Source: Cellvibrionales bacterium (GTDB lineage: Bacteria > Pseudomonadota > Gammaproteobacteria > Pseudomonadales > UBA7434). From it: DNA of 11,230 nt. Below are positions 1-7,088 of this stretch, one piece after another. Made by a program: the position numbers and the translations under genes. A model generated the notes under the pieces. The model saw only the letters and a list, made by a program, of their open reading frames with translations, did no database searches and was not told the origin of the DNA. Each line of letters begins with the position of its first letter. The first letter of the stretch is position 1. The stretch spans positions 1 to 11,230 of the forward strand of contig DMZE01000100.1 in the NCBI GenBank assembly GCA_003492055.1. The letters are read 5' to 3'.

Positions 1-22
1 CTACCAACTGAGCTAACGACCC
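1..22 (-). tRNA. tRNA-Lys, 5' end only (runs off the window)
   Basis: Read on the minus strand, the first 22 bases give GGGTCGTTAGCTCAGTTGGT followed by AG. This is the acceptor 5' strand, D stem and D loop start of gammaproteobacterial tRNA-Lys (anticodon UUU in E. coli). The anticodon lies outside the window, so the identity rests on the match to the known tRNA-Lys 5' end and on the context: a tRNA-Lys gene commonly follows the tol-pal-queEC block. The gene starts at position 22 and continues leftwards beyond position 1. Confidence 0.88.
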
Positions 23-64
23 GAAACAATTTTGCATCTACTCATTGAGCGGAGCAAAGGTCTA

Positions 65-93
65 ATCTTATCGGCAAACAATATTGCCAACAA
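65..93 (-). promoter_or_regulatory. Possible promoter for tRNA-Lys
   Basis: On the minus strand a TTGTTG (88-93) and a TAAGAT (65-70) are separated by 17 bases. They stand about 45 bases upstream of the mature tRNA 5' end at 22. Agreement with the sigma-70 consensus is only partial (3/6 and 4/6). The rest of the queC-tRNA gap (23-233) shows no gene and no convincing queC terminator, so read-through from queC is also possible. Confidence 0.3.
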
Positions 94-233
94 TGCTGCT
101 TTAGCCTGTAATATAAACAGATTAATGCTACTCGATTAGAGGGGCGCTATATTAACCGCCAGCACACAAAACACAAGGGTTTTTAGCGATAAATTAAGGG
201 AATCTCGCACTAATTTACCCATCCACTCGCCAA

Positions 234-941
234 TTAAACATAACGCGTGGGGTCGGCGATACCAGCAGCCTTAAAACCCTCGGCTCTCAAGCGGCAACTG
301 TCACATTTACCACAGGCTTCCCCATCGGCATTTGCCTGATAACAGGATACTGTCATTGCATAATTGACACCTAAACGAACACCTTCCTTAACAATATCAG
401 ACTTACTCATATCAATTAATGGCGCATGTACTTTTGCCCCATGCCCTTCTACCCCAGCCTTAGTCGCCGAATCGGCCATAATTTGATAGGCAGCGATGTA
501 ATCTGGGCGACAATCGGGGTAACCTGAATAATCGACCGCATTAACACCTACAAAAATAGCGCTAGCATCAACCACTTCGGCATAACCCAATGCAAAACTC
601 AGAAATATGGTATTTCGCGCTGGCACGTAAGTAATGGGAATACCTTCGGTGGGCGACTCTGGCACGGCTATAGCCGAGTCTGTTAGCGCCGAGCCCCCTA
701 TGACACCCAAATCAAAGCTAATTACTCGGTGTTCAACCGCCGCACTGGCAGCCGATAATTGCTCAGCTGCTTGTAACTCAGCCCTATGTCGCTGGCCATA
801 ATCAAAGCTTAGCGTATGGCATTCATAACCTTGAGCAATGGCCATTGCCAAAACGGTGGCCGAATCAAGGCCACCTGAAACCAAGACAATGGCTTTTTTT
901 GTTGTTGATGATTTTATTATGGATGGATCTATTGCTGTCAT
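234..941 (-). CDS. queC: 7-cyano-7-deazaguanine synthase QueC
   Basis: This ATP-dependent ligase/amidotransferase-like enzyme converts 7-carboxy-7-deazaguanine (CDG), ammonia and ATP to preQ0, the precursor of queuosine in tRNA; it acts in the cytoplasm. The 235-residue protein has the N-type PP-loop SGGLDS at residues 22-27, which binds ATP, and a C-terminal zinc site with Cys200, Cys210, Cys213 and Cys216 (CX9CX2CX2C). The length is normal for the family. The ATG at 941-939 lies one base after the queE stop, and an AGGG (949-952) sits 7 bases ahead of it inside the queE 3' end, so queE and queC are almost certainly translationally coupled. QueE makes the CDG that QueC uses. The product is intact and no oddity is seen. 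Confidence 0.96.
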   Translation of the reverse strand: MTAIDPSIIKSSTTKKAIVLVSGGLDSATVLAMAIAQGYECHTLSFDYGQRHRAELQAAEQLSAASAAVEHRVISFDLGVIGGSALTDSAIAVPESPTEGIPITYVPARNTIFLSFALGYAEVVDASAIFVGVNAVDYSGYPDCRPDYIAAYQIMADSATKAGVEGHGAKVHAPLIDMSKSDIVKEGVRLGVNYAMTVSCYQANADGEACGKCDSCRLRAEGFKAAGIADPTRYV

Positions 942-942
942 A

Positions 943-1662
943 TTATCGCCCTGGCTGATTTCCCCAAATCAATTTATGTAATTGTAGCTGCATACGCACG
1001 GCCAGCTTATCTTCTAAAATCCAGTCCGCTAAGCGCTGTTCAGTAAAATCCTGCTCTCTAGTACTTTCACCTTCAACATCGAAGACCGGTGAGAACAACA
1101 CATTGTCGACCTTACTGTGTAACTGATATTGCTCAATCGTAGCGACTGCCCAGTTGTAATCTTCGCGATTACAAATAACAAATTTCACTTCATCATGGTT
1201 CTGTAATAGCGCAATATTCTCGTAACGGTTTTTACTCATTTCTTTTGAGGCAGGCGTTTTTAAATCAACAATGCGCTTAACTCGCGCATCCACCTCGGCT
1301 ATATCCATGGCACCACTGGTTTCTAACGACACCTTATAACCTTTATCGCAAAGCGTTTTAAGCAGCTTAATACAGGACTTTTGTGCCAATGGCTCGCCAC
1401 CAGTAACGCAAATATGCTTAGTTTGATAAGACTCTATACGGCTCAGCACCTCATCCATAGGCACAGATTCACCCCCATGAAACGAATAACTGGTATCACA
1501 ATAAACGCAGCGCAACGGACAGCCCGTAAGACGAACAAAAACCGTCGGTAAACCCACCCAAGATGATTCGCCTTGTAGCGAACAAAAAATCTCGGTGAGA
1601 CGCAGGGTTAAGTCACTGGCTAAAGGCGACATATTAGAATTGTTAGACTCAGAATCAGCCAT
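943..1662 (-). CDS. queE: 7-carboxy-7-deazaguanine synthase QueE (radical SAM)
   Basis: QueE is a cytoplasmic radical SAM enzyme that contracts the ring of 6-carboxy-5,6,7,8-tetrahydropterin to 7-carboxy-7-deazaguanine. The 239-residue protein carries the [4Fe-4S] motif CX3CX2C at Cys48, Cys52 and Cys55, the substrate-side LQGE segment at residues 29-32, and the SAM-binding TGGEP at 87-91. It is slightly longer than E. coli QueE (223 aa) because of a polar N-terminal extension rich in Ser and Asn. Met11 is an alternative start but has no better ribosome binding site; the ATG at 1662 has only a weak AGG upstream. The gene sits directly ahead of queC and 75 bases behind cpoB, with a hairpin in that gap. 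The queE-queC pair next to tol-pal is conserved in Pseudomonas-like bacteria. Confidence 0.94.
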   Translation of the reverse strand: MADSESNNSNMSPLASDLTLRLTEIFCSLQGESSWVGLPTVFVRLTGCPLRCVYCDTSYSFHGGESVPMDEVLSRIESYQTKHICVTGGEPLAQKSCIKLLKTLCDKGYKVSLETSGAMDIAEVDARVKRIVDLKTPASKEMSKNRYENIALLQNHDEVKFVICNREDYNWAVATIEQYQLHSKVDNVLFSPVFDVEGESTREQDFTEQRLADWILEDKLAVRMQLQLHKLIWGNQPGR

Positions 1663-1707
1663 AGTGTTAGTGCCTGTTAGAATTGCAGATGAACTTATTA
1701 ATGAGAA

Positions 1708-1733
1708 TATCGATACGATGATTCGTATCGATA
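1708..1733 (-). terminator. Hairpin after cpoB (terminator or attenuator)
   Basis: A perfect 11-bp inverted repeat, TATCGATACGA and TCGTATCGATA with a 4-base loop, begins 4 bases after the cpoB stop codon. On the minus strand it is followed by TTCTCATTAATAAG, which is only a weak U tract, so full termination is uncertain. It may instead protect the mRNA 3' end or partly separate queEC from the tol-pal transcript. Confidence 0.5.
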
Positions 1734-1737
1734 AAAA

Positions 1738-2775
1738 CTAGCGCAGACTATTATTAAGGTATTCGCGCGCGGGGTTTGCTGCTGTGCTACCGGGATAATC
1801 ATTCAATACCGATTCCAGCATGATACGCGCAGAATCATTATCACCTAACTGATGATAAACCTTGCCTAACTTAAATTTCGCATCGGCAATTTTTCGATGT
1901 TTAGGGTACTGCTTTATTAACGCATCAAATGATTGCTTGGCTTTTGATAAATCAGAATCTAGATAATAGAGCTCACCCAGCAAAAAATAAGCATTGGGCA
2001 CATAATGTGAATTAGGGTGGGCTTTAATAAAAGCCACCAATGAAACACGCGCCTCATCAAACTGGCGATCTTTTACTTTCTGGGATGCAGCACGATAGGC
2101 CTTTTTAGCAATGTCGCTGTTGGATGAAACGGCAATTACCTTCGATGACGATGTATTGGAGGTACTAGCAACCTTTGTGGGGACAGTACTCTTTACACTG
2201 GCTGTTGAATATTTTTGGGTCGCTGTCGAATTACTACTAGTATTAGTACCGGGCTTATTACTACCTGAATTAGACTTAATTGGCGCAGTTGATAATACCG
2301 ACTGACTCAACTCACCAATTCTGCGATCAAGATCAAGGTAATCATCCATACGCTTTTGACTTATTTGCTCAATCAAATAGCTTTGCTGCTCAAGCAAACC
2401 ACGCAACTCTCTTACTTCAGCTTGTAAATCTTGCAATTGAACAAAAAGCCCTGCATTACCCGTATCTGAACTTGATGAAATGGGCGGTGGCGGCTCATTC
2501 ATTGAATTATCAAACGCTTTCACCTTAGTGTCTACCGATGTTTCTCGCGCTCGCGGGTAACGGCTATCGGTAATTATCGCTGGCTCAGCTTCGACCACTT
2601 CAATTTGGGATAACGCAAAAGAAGAGAAAAACAGCGACGACACAATAAGCAGACCAGCCAATGTAAAAGGCCGTATAAGCAAAAATGCCAAGCCCGACAT
2701 AGCAGACTTAGCATTTATTGTGATTGTTTTTTCGCTCATAAATTCAACAACAGCATTATTAGCCATGTTCATCAT
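1738..2775 (-). CDS. cpoB: Cell division coordinator CpoB (YbgF), periplasmic TPR protein
   Basis: CpoB binds TolA and the PBP1B-LpoB synthase in the periplasm and coordinates outer-membrane constriction with septal peptidoglycan synthesis. The frame is 345 residues against 263 in E. coli. A hydrophobic stretch (about 28-55) ending in ALS-Q at 54-57 looks like a signal peptide. Residues 107-160 form the Leu/Gln/Glu-rich N-terminal coiled coil typical of the trimerisation domain. Residues 161-220 are a Ser/Thr/Asn-rich linker. Three TPR-like repeats fill about 221-345 (for example YFLLGELYYLDSDLSKAKQS and the following KLGKVYHQLGDNDSA). The start is uncertain: Met1 has a weak GATGG 7 bases upstream, but Met13 or Met26 would give a more usual signal peptide length. 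The gene follows pal and a hairpin. Confidence 0.92.
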   Translation of the reverse strand: MMNMANNAVVEFMSEKTITINAKSAMSGLAFLLIRPFTLAGLLIVSSLFFSSFALSQIEVVEAEPAIITDSRYPRARETSVDTKVKAFDNSMNEPPPPISSSSDTGNAGLFVQLQDLQAEVRELRGLLEQQSYLIEQISQKRMDDYLDLDRRIGELSQSVLSTAPIKSNSGSNKPGTNTSSNSTATQKYSTASVKSTVPTKVASTSNTSSSKVIAVSSNSDIAKKAYRAASQKVKDRQFDEARVSLVAFIKAHPNSHYVPNAYFLLGELYYLDSDLSKAKQSFDALIKQYPKHRKIADAKFKLGKVYHQLGDNDSARIMLESVLNDYPGSTAANPAREYLNNSLR

Positions 2776-2861
2776 CGAACTACCATCAGGTTATTGGAGC
2801 TTTATTAAAGCGAAGAATGCATAACTGTTATACGACGACAGCACCCTTCACAAACATGAAA

Positions 2862-2892
2862 CTCAGTAATACTTTTAAAAAGTGTTACTGAG
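2862..2892 (-). terminator. Stem-loop after pal
   Basis: An inverted repeat lies 11 bases after the pal stop: arms 2862-2876 and 2878-2892 match at 14 of 15 positions, closing over an A/T-rich centre. On the minus strand the single mismatch is A-C; on the plus strand it would be a U-G wobble. Downstream on the minus strand only a short TTTC follows, so it may be a partial terminator or an mRNA-stabilising hairpin that lowers cpoB relative to pal. This is inference from structure alone. Confidence 0.5.
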
Positions 2893-2903
2893 CTCAATAG
2901 TCT

Positions 2904-3440
2904 TTATTTCAGTTCAACACGACGATTTAAGCTATACGCGGCATCATCACTTCGTAATGATATAGGACGCTCTTCGCCGTAGCTGACAACTTCAACGCGT
3001 GATCGCGAAACACCTTGAATGGCTAGGTAATCAGCAACGGCTTTTGCACGACGCTCACCTAACGCTAAGTTATATTCACGTGAACCACGCTCATCAGCAT
3101 GACCTTCAAGGCGAACATTGTCTGCAGTGTCACGAAGAGCCGATGCTTGTGCATCAAGCGCTGCACGTGCTGCAGAAGTCAAAGAAGATTGATCATATTC
3201 AAAATAGAACACGCTTTCTAAGTTGGCAGCGGTATCAATTGATACTTCAACCGAGGCAGCATCTGCAGCAGCAGAAGCAACGGCAGCGGCTGCAGCGGCG
3301 GCTTCAGCTTCAGCAGCAGCGGCTGCATCAGCTTCTTGCTGTTTATTAGAAGCACATGCAGTTATCAAACTCACCACAATAGCTAGGAAAAGACTTTTTT
3401 TAACGATAGAAGTAGAAACAGACATTAGCTTATTTTTCAT
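2904..3440 (-). CDS. pal: Peptidoglycan-associated lipoprotein Pal
   Basis: Pal is an outer-membrane lipoprotein that binds the meso-diaminopimelate of peptidoglycan and is recruited to the septum by Tol. I take the ATG at 3440, giving 178 residues. An upstream in-frame ATG at 3479 would add 13 residues, but it lacks a ribosome binding site and lies only about 20 bases from a predicted -10 box. From the chosen start, a signal peptide ends in the lipobox LITAC with lipidated Cys29; the +2 residue is Ala, consistent with outer-membrane sorting. Next comes an unusually Ala-rich linker (about 36-64), then the OmpA-like domain with FYFEYDQSSL and GHADERG. Asp116 and Arg131 hold the positions and spacing of the diaminopimelate-binding pair. 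The gene follows tolB by a 277-base gap (3441-3717) that probably holds its own promoter. Met at codon 6 is another possible start. Confidence 0.94.
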   Translation of the reverse strand: MKNKLMSVSTSIVKKSLFLAIVVSLITACASNKQQEADAAAAAEAEAAAAAAAVASAAADAASVEVSIDTAANLESVFYFEYDQSSLTSAARAALDAQASALRDTADNVRLEGHADERGSREYNLALGERRAKAVADYLAIQGVSRSRVEVVSYGEERPISLRSDDAAYSLNRRVELK

Positions 3441-3498
3441 CACGATTGTACTCACTGTTGTGTGAATGGATAACGGCATAAAATAGATTAAGAGTGGT

Positions 3499-3526
3499 AT
3501 TGTAAAGCGATTATCACGGCATGCAA
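3499..3526 (-). promoter_or_regulatory. Predicted sigma-70-like promoter for pal
   Basis: On the minus strand TTGCAT (3521-3526) is followed after 16 bases by TACAAT (3499-3504), a 5/6 match to the -10 consensus. The -35 match is poor (3/6). A start near 3492 would give a leader of about 50 bases to the preferred pal ATG at 3440. A separate promoter for the Pal gene in the tolB-pal gap is known in Pseudomonas putida; here it is only predicted. Confidence 0.4.
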
Positions 3527-3691
3527 TGCTCTAAAGGGTATGTATTACAAACATTTTTTTAAACGGCGCTAAAAATGCGACCTATGAGACAATTTTTTTA
3601 CAATATGCCTCCAATAGACTCACTATTACTGAACAAGTGCCCAACATTGAACATTAAATACTGAATACAAAAGCTATTTATGTCGAATCAG

Positions 3692-3713
3692 ACCTCATCT
3701 AAGAGAGATAGGT
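3692..3713 (-). other. Weak stem-loop just after tolB
   Basis: The minus strand has ACCTATCT and AGATGAGGT, which pair over a 5-base loop with one bulged base, 4 bases after the tolB stop. No U tract follows, so I do not call it a terminator. The rest of 3527-3691 is A/T-rich and shows no other feature I can support. Confidence 0.25.
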
Positions 3714-3717
3714 TGAA

Positions 3718-5016
3718 TTAGTTAGGTGACCAAGCTGGCTCGCGTACATCACTGGATGGCGAGGGTAATCGAAATCTAACCCCACCGTCGAGTGATACCG
3801 CCGCCAATACGCCTCGACCCTGATACTTTGTCGCATAAAGCAACATACTGCCATTGGGTGAAAGACTCGGCGACTCATCCAGCGAAGAGCTGGTTAAAAT
3901 AATTAACCGGCCGGTCGCCAACTCTTGCCAGGCAATATGGTAGCCACTGTCATCGCGATGGACCATCACCATACTTTTACCATCGGCCATTAAACTGGCC
4001 TTGGCATTATACGCCCCCGTATACGTTATTCGCTTGGTTGCACCGCTGCTTAAATCAACGCGATAAATTTGCGGTCGCCCTCCACGATCAGACGTGAAAA
4101 TCAATGATTTGCCATCGGGCATCCAACTCGGCTCGGTATCAATAGCCGAGTTTTTAGTAATACGTTGTAGCTTTCGTGTCGCCACTTCCATGACATACAA
4201 CTCAGGGTTACCGTCTTTCGAAAGCACCATTGCCAAGCGCTTACCATCGGGCGACCAAGACGGTGCACTATTTAAACCACGAAAGTTAGTCAGCTTTTCT
4301 CGCTCACCCGTGGCTATCACTTGTCGGTAAATAGCGGGTCGCGAACTCTCAAATGAAACATAGGCAATTTGTTTTCCATCGGGCGACCAAGAAGGCGATA
4401 AAATTGGCTCACTGCTTTTTAATATTTCGCGCGCACGAGCCCCATCGGCATCGGCAAGAATTAATTGATAAGCCTGCTTGGGTGTGTTTTTATTTTTAGC
4501 CGGAAAAGTCTTAACAGACACATAAAGCATCCGCGTAGAAAAAGCGCCTGCAATACCGGTTAACCTTTGATAAACCGAATCACTGACCTTATGCGCCACC
4601 GCTCTCTCTGATCCTTTGCGATTACCGACTCGACTTTTAATTAAACTCTTTTGACGATGCACATCAAATAATTCGTACTCTACAGTCACACTTTTATTCG
4701 TTGCCTGTGAATGACCAATCAATAAATAATCGACACCCAACGCACGCCAATCACGGTAGTGAACTTCATTAGCCTTACTCGGCGAACTGTACATAGCATC
4801 GCGCGACAAAGCCTCAAACTGACCGCTGCGCGTTAAATCGGCTGCAACCACTGCCGCCATATCTTGATCAATAGCCACACCTTCGTGTCGAAACGGAACA
4901 ATCGCAATTTTAGTCGGATCCTTAACCCAATCGGTTACCTCAATCACTAAATCTGCGGCCACTAACTGACTAAACATTACAGCACTCATTACTGCAATTG
5001 CTTTAAAAAATCCCAT
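3718..5016 (-). CDS. tolB: Tol-Pal system protein TolB (periplasmic beta-propeller)
   Basis: TolB is a periplasmic protein that binds Pal and TolA and so controls release of Pal from peptidoglycan. From the ATG at 5016 it has 432 residues, close to E. coli (430). A signal peptide of about 20 residues ends near LVAA. An alpha/beta N-terminal domain runs to about residue 160. A six-bladed propeller follows, marked by [12 protein letters not shown] repeats starting near residues 208, 252, 296, 340, 383 and 427, a spacing of almost exactly 44 residues. The last repeat, PAWSPN, ends the protein, as in the family. The tolA stop TGA overlaps this ATG by one base (TGATG), showing translational coupling. 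A GTG one codon earlier (5019) is the alternative start; AAGG at 5022-5025 is 5 bases from the ATG and favours it. Confidence 0.95.
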   Translation of the reverse strand: MGFFKAIAVMSAVMFSQLVAADLVIEVTDWVKDPTKIAIVPFRHEGVAIDQDMAAVVAADLTRSGQFEALSRDAMYSSPSKANEVHYRDWRALGVDYLLIGHSQATNKSVTVEYELFDVHRQKSLIKSRVGNRKGSERAVAHKVSDSVYQRLTGIAGAFSTRMLYVSVKTFPAKNKNTPKQAYQLILADADGARAREILKSSEPILSPSWSPDGKQIAYVSFESSRPAIYRQVIATGEREKLTNFRGLNSAPSWSPDGKRLAMVLSKDGNPELYVMEVATRKLQRITKNSAIDTEPSWMPDGKSLIFTSDRGGRPQIYRVDLSSGATKRITYTGAYNAKASLMADGKSMVMVHRDDSGYHIAWQELATGRLIILTSSSLDESPSLSPNGSMLLYATKYQGRGVLAAVSLDGGVRFRLPSPSSDVREPAWSPN

Positions 5017-5729
5017 CACAACCTTAAATCCTCTGGTGAAAATCGAAAAGTAAATTCACGAAAATGCGCTTCAAATAAACGGCTCGGCATGCCTTGCATA
5101 AAAGCAAAGCGCCCCGCTTTTTGCACAGCCAAAATAGCGGACTGATCAAAAGCCTCATTACCACTACTCTGTGTCACTGTCACCGCCACCAACTCGCCAG
5201 TAGGTACCATGCGAATACTAACCAAGGCAACCATATTACGTCTGGCGCTGGGTGGCAATTTCCAACGCTGATGCATTTGTTGAGAAATCATCGCTGTGTA
5301 CTGGGCAATAATACTGGCATCATCATCCGCCTGCATCTCAGCATCTTCATCATCAAGCATCGCCGCAAGCGCTTGCTCATCAGCGAGTCGCTGCTTATCT
5401 TTCTCAGCTTTTTTCCGCGCCTCTTCTTCGCGCTTAATTTTTTCAAGATCGGGTTTAGGGACCTCTTTTATTAATGGCTTAACGACCTTGGGTTTAACGA
5501 TGGGTTTTGGCTTAGGCTTAGGTTTTGGCTTAATTTTGGGCTTAACAGGTCGAGGCTTAGGCTTTTCTTTTTTTAGCGTAACCAATGTCGCCTGTACTGC
5601 TTTTATGGGCTCGACAACAGAGAGTGGTTTTGCGCGCAGTGTCCAGTCATTCGTCAAGACAAAAAACAACCCCAAATGCATGGCGACAGTAATAAAGACG
5701 GGAAGCCAATAGCCACGAGAATCAGTCAC
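5016..5729 (-). CDS. tolA: Tol-Pal system protein TolA, short form
   Basis: TolA is an inner-membrane protein that passes TolQ-TolR energy across the periplasm to TolB and Pal. It has 237 residues against 421 in E. coli. One transmembrane helix (about 8-26) includes Thr14-x3-His18, matching the Ser-x3-His pair through which TolA contacts TolQR. Residues 56-93 are a Lys-Pro repeat spacer like that of TonB. Residues 94-137 form a charged helix with [14 protein letters not shown], a remnant of the long helical domain II. The TolA/TonB-type C-terminal domain covers about 139-237 ([16 protein letters not shown] onward). There is no cysteine. The start is GTG: an in-frame TGA lies two codons upstream, and the next Met is inside the membrane helix. 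The ribosome binding site is weak. A 24-nt tandem repeat fills the gap to tolR, and the stop overlaps tolB. Confidence 0.93.
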   Translation of the reverse strand: MTDSRGYWLPVFITVAMHLGLFFVLTNDWTLRAKPLSVVEPIKAVQATLVTLKKEKPKPRPVKPKIKPKPKPKPKPIVKPKVVKPLIKEVPKPDLEKIKREEEARKKAEKDKQRLADEQALAAMLDDEDAEMQADDDASIIAQYTAMISQQMHQRWKLPPSARRNMVALVSIRMVPTGELVAVTVTQSSGNEAFDQSAILAVQKAGRFAFMQGMPSRLFEAHFREFTFRFSPEDLRL

Positions 5730-5743
5730 GAGTCAAAGCACTC

Positions 5744-5814
5744 TGCACGTTGAATAGCGTAGAGCTTTGCACTTAGAATAGCGAAGTACATTGCACTTAA
5801 ATAACGTAGGTCAT
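5744..5814. repeat. Three tandem copies of a 24-nt repeat between tolR and tolA
   Basis: On the plus strand three units stand head to tail: 5744-5767, 5768-5791 and 5792-5814 (the last is 23 nt). All begin TGCAC, share AATAGCG (AATAACG in the third) near the centre, and units 2 and 3 end with CAT. The units are diverged, so the array is not a recent duplication. It fills nearly the whole tolR-tolA gap and ends just ahead of the weak tolA ribosome binding site. Confidence 0.75.
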
Positions 5815-5817
5815 GCA

Positions 5818-6237
5818 TCACGGTGTTTCAGTCACCAAGCCAACAGAGGATGCACCGGCACCTTGCAACGCTGTCATAAGCCTGACCACTTCACCATAAG
5901 GGATTTTTTTATCACCCCAAACCAATACCGGTGTTTTGGGTTTTTGTTGCAGAATTTTTTTAACGCGATCGACCACGGCATCCATCGCTACCGCTTTATC
6001 TGGTTTGCCACCTAAATTAATATATAAGCTGCCATCCGCTTTAATAGATACAATTAAAGGCTCTTCTAATCGCTCATCAATGGGGGCCGATGGAGCCTGC
6101 GGCAAGTCAACATCAACACCCTGCATTAACAAAGGCGCCGTAACCATAAAAACAATCAACAAAACTAAAGTCACATCCACATAGGGCACAACATTAATTT
6201 CGGCAATTAACTTACGCTTATTTTTTCTACGTGTCAT
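5818..6237 (-). CDS. tolR: Tol-Pal system protein TolR (ExbD family)
   Basis: TolR is the inner-membrane partner of TolQ in the proton-driven stator complex; its periplasmic domain can bind peptidoglycan. The 139 residues match the E. coli length (142). A short basic cytoplasmic tail (TRRKNKRK) is followed by the single membrane helix at about 17-38, with Asp21 in the NVVPYVDV motif; this is the conserved proton-carrying aspartate (Asp23 in E. coli). After the helix comes GVDVDLPQAP (40-49) and the periplasmic alpha/beta domain. The ATG at 6237 has only a weak purine-rich site upstream and lies 73 bases after tolQ. No hairpin with a U tract separates it from tolQ, so the two are probably on one message. 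Confidence 0.95.
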   Translation of the reverse strand: MTRRKNKRKLIAEINVVPYVDVTLVLLIVFMVTAPLLMQGVDVDLPQAPSAPIDERLEEPLIVSIKADGSLYINLGGKPDKAVAMDAVVDRVKKILQQKPKTPVLVWGDKKIPYGEVVRLMTALQGAGASSVGLVTETP

Positions 6238-6310
6238 TGTATGAGCATCACTTTATACATGTGGCTAGGTGTCTCTCTCTTTATAAGCAGCGATTTTTAT
6301 CAACAACGCT

Positions 6311-7003
6311 TTATGCTTTAGGCACTGTATGAACCTGACGATGCAATATGCCGGTAAATTCATCGGCAAAATTTTCATAGCGATTGCTAAGCATATCAAC
6401 GCGCGCAGAGAATCGGTTGTAAGCAATAACAGCAGGAATGGCCGCAAATAAGCCCATCGCTGTCGCAATTAACGCTTCAGAAATACCTGGCGCCACCGAA
6501 GCCAAAGTTGCCTGATGCGTATTCGCTAAACCACGAAACGCCCCCATTACACCCCAAACGGTGCCAAATAAACCCACATAAGGACTCGCCGATCCTACAT
6601 TCGCCAAAAACGGCAAATGACGTTCGAGATGCTCTTCTTCACGTGCCAATGCAACACGCATAGCGCGCTCAGCACCCGCCATAATGGCATCAGAATCAAT
6701 ACCGTCTTGCTGACGTAAACGAGAAAACTCTTTAAAGCCGGCTCTAAAAATAGCTTCGACACCTTCAATCGATTCAGTCTCTCCACGGCTGCTGCCCGAA
6801 CGATACAACTGCCCTAAATCGACACCCGACCAAAATTCATCTTCAAACGCCAGAAGCTCACGATGCGCACGACGAAATACGCTAACCCGCTGCAGTATCA
6901 TCGACCATGAAAAAATCGACGCTAACATTAGTGACAACATAACTAGCTGCACTAACAAACTGGCCTCGAGTACTAAGCTCCAAACTGACAGTGGTTCACC
7001 CAC
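6311..7003 (-). CDS. tolQ: Tol-Pal system protein TolQ (ExbB/MotA family)
   Basis: TolQ is the inner-membrane stator protein that, with TolR, makes the proton channel energising TolA. Its 230 residues equal the E. coli length. Three membrane helices lie at about 15-38, 135-160 and 172-196. The family signature SPYVGLFGTVWGVMGAFRGL is at 140-159, and the conserved channel threonines are Thr148 and Thr181. The large cytoplasmic loop between helices 1 and 2 is of usual size. The start is GTG, supported by AGGAG at 7011-7015 with a 7-base spacer, the best ribosome binding site in the tol genes here. The gene follows ybgC after an 80-base gap that contains an 18-base-period direct repeat. Confidence 0.96.
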   Translation of the reverse strand: MGEPLSVWSLVLEASLLVQLVMLSLMLASIFSWSMILQRVSVFRRAHRELLAFEDEFWSGVDLGQLYRSGSSRGETESIEGVEAIFRAGFKEFSRLRQQDGIDSDAIMAGAERAMRVALAREEEHLERHLPFLANVGSASPYVGLFGTVWGVMGAFRGLANTHQATLASVAPGISEALIATAMGLFAAIPAVIAYNRFSARVDMLSNRYENFADEFTGILHRQVHTVPKA

Positions 7004-7010
7004 GTTGTTA

Positions 7011-7015
7011 CTCCT
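7011..7015 (-). promoter_or_regulatory. Shine-Dalgarno site that fixes the tolQ GTG start
   Basis: AGGAG on the minus strand, 7 bases before the GTG at 7003-7001. It supports this non-ATG start over any internal Met. Confidence 0.8.
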
Positions 7016-7053
7016 AACTGATTAAACGATTTTTAAAAAAATAACCTACTGGC

Positions 7054-7088
7054 TCTTCGCTAATACTAAATTCTTCGCTAATACTAAA
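7054..7088. repeat. Tandem 17-bp perfect direct repeat at the ybgC stop codon
   Basis: TCTTCGCTAATACTAAA (plus strand) occurs at 7054-7070 and again at 7072-7088, one base apart. The second copy contains the ybgC stop codon (7084-7086). The copies are identical, so the duplication looks recent or conserved. Confidence 0.9.

Noticed and set aside
1663..1737. Possible preQ1 or other riboswitch ahead of queE
   Set aside because: The gap is only 75 bases and is mostly a simple hairpin following cpoB; no preQ1 aptamer-like loop and A-rich tail could be identified.
3223..3465. Alanine-rich open frame on the plus strand opposite pal
   Set aside because: It is the antisense shadow of the GCN-rich linker of pal, where both strands read as low-complexity open frames.
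5296..5712. 138-codon open frame on the plus strand opposite tolA
   Set aside because: It mirrors the Lys-Pro and charged repeat DNA of tolA; its Gly-Leu and Ser-rich content is a by-product and tolA is clearly the real gene.
5744..5814. CRISPR array in the tolR-tolA gap
   Set aside because: The units are adjacent with no unique spacers, are diverged from each other, and no cas gene is near.
6265..6468. Minus-strand frame overlapping the tolQ 3' end and the tolQ-tolR gap
   Set aside because: Mostly the +1 or -1 frame of tolQ, with no ribosome binding site or known domain.
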